Positions 15,281 to 19,916 of a DNA stretch of 19,916 nt are shown here, in pieces. How positions within the stretch are numbered: the stretch's first letter is position 1; every line of letters starts with the position of its first letter. A program made the translations under genes and the position numbers. The DNA is from Desulfomonile sp. Its GTDB lineage: Bacteria; Desulfobacterota; Desulfomonilia; Desulfomonilales; Desulfomonilaceae. The stretch is taken from positions 1 to 19,916 of the forward strand of contig JAIWNO010000239.1 in assembly GCA_020216785.1 (NCBI GenBank). Direction: 5' to 3'. The notes beneath the pieces were generated by a model. That model did no database searches. It saw only the letters and a list, made by a program, of their open reading frames with translations, and had not been told where the DNA came from.

Positions 15281-16477
15281 CTATTCCGATGCAGCTTCCT
15301 CGACAGGCTTGGCGGGCGGCACATATTTGGCCGCAGTCGCCAGGGTCATGTTCCTGCCCACCGATTTACCCCACGCGATCGCCACAGTTCTATACCCGAG
15401 GTGAGCGAATTTGAGGAACGGTAAGTAGAGCAACAGCGCCAACACGAACATCAGGTGAATCATATAGAAGAAGTACGCTCCGGGAACGGAGCCGGCCCAA
15501 CGAACCAACTCCGTAACCAAACCGGTAATACCCGTCCCCAGGATGACGAACAGAAAGAGCCAGTCAAAATAGGCGCTCGAGCCTGCCTGATCCGGTACCG
15601 TCAACCGCCGTACCGTCATGATCACGAGGCCGAGGATGAAAGCCACAGCGCTCGCGTTGCCGAGTATTTTGATGGCTACTGTGCCCGGCCCGTTTTGTGA
15701 CGGCGGCTTCAGGTGGAGGATGTCGATGTTGAACGCTACGATCGCAGTGGTAACGAACAAGCCGATCATTCCCCAAAACGTGAGCAGGTGCGCCGCGTAG
15801 CGAATGTTGTTCGCCTCGCAGTCTCTGAACGTCGTGTGCGGAAGGATCTCCTTGAGCGCCTCAATAAGGCTGGGCACGAATCCCTTTCTCGGTCCCTGCA
15901 CCTCGATCGGGTTGTTTGCTTCCAGGCTGTTCCAGTAACGCTTCAGACTAATTACCAGAGACACCACGGCAAAGACCAGCGCCAGGGTGTAAATGACCTG
16001 AATTGGGATGTAGTTGATGAAGGCCCCGTAGTTCACCGGCGAGGGGCCGCTGAAATCGAAACCATTAAAGAAATAGACCAACAGGAGGACCACGACCACA
16101 GGAATACCCATTGCAACAACAAACATGGACGGCTCACCCACCAGTCCGCCCAGGAAGCTAGGCCAGCAAGTGGACTCAATGTGCATCTTTCGCACGGCCT
16201 TCATCAGGTCGCCCGGGTTGGCTCCACGCGGGCACAAGGTCGAGCAGTCGTTGCACTGATGGCACAGCCATATATCCGGGTCGTTCATGAGGCGATCTTT
16301 GAGTCCCCACTGGGCCCAGATCATTTCTTTGCGCGGATAGGGCTGATTGTCGGGGGACACTTTACACGCCACCGAACAAGTGGCGCACTGGTAGCACTTC
16401 TTCAGATCGCTGCCTCCGCTCTTCAGAAGGCCTTTGGTAAAACCGAGATCAGGTTCGGCGATGAGCTCCTTCGCCAT
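15281..16477 (-). CDS. qmoC: Quinone-interacting membrane-bound oxidoreductase subunit C
   Basis: 398 aa from the ATG at 16477, preceded by AAGGAGGA. An HdrC-like domain binds two [4Fe-4S] clusters: C28-x2-C31-x2-C34-x3-C38 and C72-x2-C75-x2-C78-x3-C82. An HdrE/NarI-like membrane part follows, with about six transmembrane helices (~118-138, 158-177, 228-250, 272-290, 303-325, 335-355) and histidines in or near helices (H230, H341, H359) that could ligate heme b. In sulfate reducers QmoC anchors the Qmo complex and exchanges electrons with menaquinol. The fusion of HdrC- and HdrE-like parts is the mark of QmoC as against separate Hdr subunits. It starts 12 bases after the qmoB stop and is the last gene of the operon. 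Confidence 0.95.
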   Translation of the reverse strand: MAKELIAEPDLGFTKGLLKSGGSDLKKCYQCATCSVACKVSPDNQPYPRKEMIWAQWGLKDRLMNDPDIWLCHQCNDCSTLCPRGANPGDLMKAVRKMHIESTCWPSFLGGLVGEPSMFVVAMGIPVVVVLLLVYFFNGFDFSGPSPVNYGAFINYIPIQVIYTLALVFAVVSLVISLKRYWNSLEANNPIEVQGPRKGFVPSLIEALKEILPHTTFRDCEANNIRYAAHLLTFWGMIGLFVTTAIVAFNIDILHLKPPSQNGPGTVAIKILGNASAVAFILGLVIMTVRRLTVPDQAGSSAYFDWLFLFVILGTGITGLVTELVRWAGSVPGAYFFYMIHLMFVLALLLYLPFLKFAHLGYRTVAIAWGKSVGRNMTLATAAKYVPPAKPVEEAASE

Positions 16478-16489
16478 TGGCCGTCCTCC

Positions 16490-18784
16490 TTAGAAGCCTT
16501 TGTACGGGTTGGGATCGAATCCTGACAGCGTCTCCAAGAATTTGTCGATCAGTACGGGAACCTGTGCGTACTCGTCGATCCCGAGCTGATGCACTTCGAT
16601 ACGTTCAGGTTCAAGCACGAGACGCTGCAGAGTCTCCGTGATCTTGGACATGCGGACGCCCGCAAGCTCGCTCCCCTTGACGAAGTGACACTGGTAGTCG
16701 TCTCCGTACTTGCAGCCGATGAGCATGACGCCGTCAATTCCCTTCGACAGCGAGTCAGCGATCCAGATCAGGTTGATGTTGCCCAGGCACCGCAAAGGAA
16801 CGAACCGCACGAATGGGCTGTAGTGCATCCGGTTGATGCCCGCCATGTCGATCGCGGGATACGCGTCGTTCTCGCAAATAAATACGACTACCCGCGGCTT
16901 TTCCGAGTACTCGTCAGGCACTTCGATCGACTTGATCATCGACCCGATCATATCTACCGAGTGGTCTCTGAATGAAATGATTCGCTCAGGACAAGACCCC
17001 ATGCAGATACCGCAGCGGCGGCACCGCGTCGGATTAGGCATTGGCGTGCCGTCGGGCTTTTCGTCGTACATCCCGAAGGGGCACTCGTCCGTGCACCGCT
17101 TGCATTGTGTGCACCTGGTGATAAAAAGCTCCGGATACGACTGGTCGCCTGCACGCGGATGAACTGCCTTGCCTTGCGCAGTCAGCTCCGCACACTGAAT
17201 CGCCTTTAGGGCCGCGCCCAGACCGTCCGTGCCGCTCTGGTAGAAATCCATCGGCTGTTTCACACATCCCGCGGTATAGATCCCCGTCCGTTGGGTCTCG
17301 TACGGAAAGCAGATGAAGTGCGAATCGTTGAAACCTTGAGGATTCACAGGGAGGAACGGGCCTTGACGATACCGGAGATTCACCACCGCGCTGTCCTGGG
17401 TTACCGGAACCATCCCCACACCGAGCACCACCAGATCGACGCTCACTTTCAGCCGCTCGGCCAGCAACGTGTCCTTGACTTCGACCGCAAGCTGCCGGCC
17501 GCCGTTGGAAACGCCCAGCACCCCCCCTTTTGAGAGGAATACGCCGGGATCGTCCTGCATGGTTTGATAATACTTCTCGTACTGGCCGGGGGTCCGCATG
17601 TTTTCGTAAAAGATATAGGCGCGACCGTCCGGATTGGATTGACGCAGGTAGTGGGCCTGCTTAAGAGCCACGAGGGATGTCACATACGAATGATATAGGA
17701 AATTCGGCTTCTCATTGTCCTTGCCGGTGCAGTCGATGAATGCGATGCTCTGCACTGCGGCCCCATCAGACGGACGAGTAATCTTGCCCTTTGCAGCCAA
17801 CTCCTCCATCTGGACGCTCGTGATCACGTCGGGGTACTTGCCGAATCCGAGATGCTCGAATTTCGATGCATCTTCCGGGCGCCAGCCGGCTGCCACGACG
17901 ATCGCTCCTACGGCGACTCGTGTGTGCTCATAGTCAGGTTCCGGCCGCTCTCCCACGCCCCAGGCACCTACTTCTTCTTCCTTTTCCGCAGCGGCTTCCT
18001 GCTTCTCGCCTGCAAATCGCGCCGCTCTGGCCAGCTGCTCCGCGCGCCAGTCGTTCGCTTTCTTGTTTGCCTCCTCCACCCACGGACCGTTGGGCCTGAT
18101 GATCACGTCGAACATGCCGGGGGCGCCCGCTATCTCATATACCTGCGAACCCGTGAAGACCTTGACCCTATCGCTTGCCTGAACAGCCGCAATCTTCTCC
18201 CCGACCTGTGATGCGACAAGCTCGTCGTAAGGAGGCTTGCCCGTAAATACCTTGGGATACTTGCGGGCCCAGCCGCCGAGTTCGGCTTCCTTCTCCACCA
18301 GGTAAACCTGATAGCCGGCATTCGCAGCGCCCAAGGCTGCGTGAAGGCCGGTCACGCCGCCGCCGATCACGAGGATCGCCTTTTCTGTGGCCTCACTAAA
18401 GGGGGCGCGGTCGTCGTACTTCTGCGTTTTCACGATGCCCATTCGGAGATAGTCCTCCGCGAGCATTTGGGTATCTTCGTTATTGGGCGGTTGACACCAG
18501 ACCACGTGCTCACGGAGATTTACCCGTTCCGTAATTATCCCATCGAACCTGAACTCTTTCTCGAACACGCGACGCGATGGGCCTGCAATGATAACGGCGG
18601 TCAACTCCTCGGTAGCAATATCGTTTCGGATGATAGCGAGCTTTTCAGGGTCGCTCCAATAAGGTTCCGCCCTGCAAACGGCGACCTTGTACTCCTTCAC
18701 CGCCACTTGGGAGAGGGCCTCCACGTCGAGGGCCTCGCCGATCCCGTATCCCGTATCGATGTAAACACCTATTTTCTGAGCCAT
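16490..18784 (-). CDS. qmoB: Quinone-interacting membrane-bound oxidoreductase subunit B
   Basis: 764 aa from the ATG at 18784, with GGGGAGGT six bases upstream; only four bases separate it from the qmoA stop. Order: N-terminal ~130 residues, HdrA-like FAD domain with VIGGGVTGLHAA (139-150) and a second half from ~287, two ferredoxin-type [4Fe-4S] sites (C558, C561, C564, C568; C588, C591, C594, C598), and an MvhD-like C-terminal domain (~630-764) with cysteines C637, C666, C691 and C699 that could hold a [2Fe-2S] cluster. The HdrA plus MvhD fusion is typical of QmoB. A charged, helical segment (~236-285, rich in Glu, Lys and Ala) interrupts the flavoprotein part. With QmoA and QmoC it passes electrons between menaquinol and APS reductase at the inner face of the membrane. 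Confidence 0.95.
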   Translation of the reverse strand: MAQKIGVYIDTGYGIGEALDVEALSQVAVKEYKVAVCRAEPYWSDPEKLAIIRNDIATEELTAVIIAGPSRRVFEKEFRFDGIITERVNLREHVVWCQPPNNEDTQMLAEDYLRMGIVKTQKYDDRAPFSEATEKAILVIGGGVTGLHAALGAANAGYQVYLVEKEAELGGWARKYPKVFTGKPPYDELVASQVGEKIAAVQASDRVKVFTGSQVYEIAGAPGMFDVIIRPNGPWVEEANKKANDWRAEQLARAARFAGEKQEAAAEKEEEVGAWGVGERPEPDYEHTRVAVGAIVVAAGWRPEDASKFEHLGFGKYPDVITSVQMEELAAKGKITRPSDGAAVQSIAFIDCTGKDNEKPNFLYHSYVTSLVALKQAHYLRQSNPDGRAYIFYENMRTPGQYEKYYQTMQDDPGVFLSKGGVLGVSNGGRQLAVEVKDTLLAERLKVSVDLVVLGVGMVPVTQDSAVVNLRYRQGPFLPVNPQGFNDSHFICFPYETQRTGIYTAGCVKQPMDFYQSGTDGLGAALKAIQCAELTAQGKAVHPRAGDQSYPELFITRCTQCKRCTDECPFGMYDEKPDGTPMPNPTRCRRCGICMGSCPERIISFRDHSVDMIGSMIKSIEVPDEYSEKPRVVVFICENDAYPAIDMAGINRMHYSPFVRFVPLRCLGNINLIWIADSLSKGIDGVMLIGCKYGDDYQCHFVKGSELAGVRMSKITETLQRLVLEPERIEVHQLGIDEYAQVPVLIDKFLETLSGFDPNPYKGF

Positions 18785-18788
18785 CAGC

Positions 18789-19916
18789 TTACCTCCCCGC
18801 CGCAACCTGAAGGGCCTTCATCGCTGCCCCCGTCGCGTCCTGCATGCAAGTGGCCACGTCCATAGGTCTGGAAGCCACGCCTGCTGGAAAGATCCCGTTG
18901 CCGCCGTCCACGAACCCGAACTCGTCGTAGGTGACGCCTGAAACAGGCAGCTTCTCGACGCTTGTCATGGGCTGCATGCCGGTGGCCAACACAGCCATCT
19001 CGAAGGTGCGACGGATGCGCTTACCCGAAAGGATGTCTTCTCCTTCAAGGATGACGTCCTTGGTGGCGCGGTCCTCGGTGATGTTGACGATTTTGCCCTT
19101 GGTAAGCAGCACGTTCTCGTCCTTCTTGACTTTCTCGTAGAAGAACTCGAAACGACCGTGCGCCCGCAAATCGATGTAGAATATCTGCACCTGAGCATCA
19201 GGATTGTTTTCACGCACATACGTGGCCTGCTTCAGCGAAGCCAGGCAGCAAATGGACGAGCAATACGGCAGGTGGTTGCGGTCACGCGACCCAGCGCACT
19301 GCACGAACGCGACGCTGCTTGGTTTCTTCCCGTCGGAGGGCCGCACGATTTGCCCGCCCGTGGGCCCGCCGGGAGCGGCCAGCCGTTCCATCATCACGTT
19401 CGTCACCACGTTGGCACAGGTTCCGAACCCGAGGCGGTCCAGCTTGGTTGCGTCATAGGGCTGCCAGCCGGTAGCCCAGATGATGGCATTAGCATTCACC
19501 TGGAAAGTCTCTGCCTTCGCGTCGAGGTCGATACGTATTCCTTTCTTGGCGCAAGACTCCCGGAATGCTTGGTACTGAGAAGTATTTTCGACCCTTTTGA
19601 GAGCGTCTCTGTCTGCGACGAGGCTCATGGGGTAAGCCATCTCGTACGGGAGACGCAGGGCCTTGACCTTATCCATGTTATAGTTGAATTCGTTAGGGAT
19701 TTCCGCCGGGCAATCGTCCACGTCTTTAGAGGCGGCGCTGTGATCCTCCACGTAGCGCGGATTCAACTTGATGGTGGCGGTGAAATTTCCTGCCGATCCG
19801 CTGATGTTTTCCACCTCGGCGAGCGTATAGACAGTAATATCGGGGTTGCTCCGGAGGCGCCGGAAATTGATTTCAAGTCCGCACATGGGAGGGCACAGCT
19901 TAGGAAAGTACTTATA
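18789..19916 (-). CDS. qmoA: Quinone-interacting membrane-bound oxidoreductase subunit A, partial at right edge
   Basis: The frame is open to the last base of the window, so the N-terminus with the FAD-binding GxGxxG motif is missing; about 375 C-terminal residues are present. An internal ATG at 19886 is not the start, because the codons before it read YKYFPKLCPP, continuing the conserved CPPMCGLEINFRR block of QmoA/HdrA. Further on are CAGSRDRNHLPYCSSICCLA, the cysteine-rich HdrA motif, and the C-terminal FAD half ending with PAGVASRPMDVA. QmoA is the soluble HdrA-like flavoprotein of the Qmo complex, thought to contact APS reductase. The stop codon lies inside the qmoB ribosome site, a sign of tight coupling. 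In most sulfate reducers aprBA lies just upstream, that is beyond the right edge here. Confidence 0.93.
   Translation of the reverse strand, partial: YKYFPKLCPPMCGLEINFRRLRSNPDITVYTLAEVENISGSAGNFTATIKLNPRYVEDHSAASKDVDDCPAEIPNEFNYNMDKVKALRLPYEMAYPMSLVADRDALKRVENTSQYQAFRESCAKKGIRIDLDAKAETFQVNANAIIWATGWQPYDATKLDRLGFGTCANVVTNVMMERLAAPGGPTGGQIVRPSDGKKPSSVAFVQCAGSRDRNHLPYCSSICCLASLKQATYVRENNPDAQVQIFYIDLRAHGRFEFFYEKVKKDENVLLTKGKIVNITEDRATKDVILEGEDILSGKRIRRTFEMAVLATGMQPMTSVEKLPVSGVTYDEFGFVDGGNGIFPAGVASRPMDVATCMQDATGAAMKALQVAAGR

Noticed and set aside
15713..16525. Long plus-strand frame opposite qmoC
   Set aside because: It mirrors the codon structure of qmoC, which has intact cysteine motifs and membrane helices; the antisense translation is charged and featureless.
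15281..19916. Reading the three redox genes as soluble heterodisulfide reductase HdrABC
   Set aside because: The HdrA-MvhD fusion in the second gene and the HdrC-HdrE membrane fusion in the third are characteristic of QmoB and QmoC.

Overview
The window looks like the chromosome of a sulfate-reducing or related anaerobe of the Desulfobacterota (former Deltaproteobacteria). The main reason is a qmoA-qmoB-qmoC operon at the right end. It encodes the membrane complex that links the menaquinone pool to APS reductase in dissimilatory sulfate reduction. A MutL with an endonuclease motif (so no MutH expected), an Rrf2-type regulator beside an AMP-forming acyl-CoA synthetase and a GC-rich, densely packed chromosome fit this. 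I cannot name the species from sequence alone.

Layout. 1-957 (+): C-terminal part of a hybrid histidine kinase with a receiver domain. 980-4900 (-): ruvB, mutL and a patatin-like phospholipase, all in one direction and probably largely co-transcribed. 4901-5470: a mostly non-coding stretch holding a ~209-bp nested palindromic repeat with 13-bp terminal inverted repeats. 5471-5752 (+): a small exported proline- and cysteine-rich protein behind a good sigma70-type promoter. 5793-8054 (-): an Rrf2 regulator followed by an acyl-CoA synthetase. 8424-13203 (-): three cell-envelope genes. 13282-14574 (-): purB. 14962-15195 (+): a 77-aa orphan. 15281-19916 (-): qmoC, qmoB and the C-terminal part of qmoA, which runs off the right edge.

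The most interesting block is 8424-13203. Read in the direction of transcription it encodes (i) an exported L,D-transpeptidase-fold protein with two NTF2-like domains, resembling the Csd6/Pgp2 (Cds6) L,D-carboxypeptidases; (ii) a single-pass membrane protein with a coiled coil and a beta-rich C-terminal domain of unknown function; (iii) an exported M99-type carboxypeptidase resembling Csd4/Pgp1, including the unusual glutamine zinc ligand. In Helicobacter and Campylobacter the two enzyme types trim peptidoglycan stem peptides one after the other and set helical cell shape. There the genes are scattered; here they are together with a membrane coiled-coil protein, which suggests a compact envelope- or shape-remodelling module in a different phylum.

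Most of the genes are ordinary and well supported. Boundaries are marked by convergent hairpins (959-986, 15228-15271) and by recognisable promoters (upstream of 5471, 8054 and 13203).
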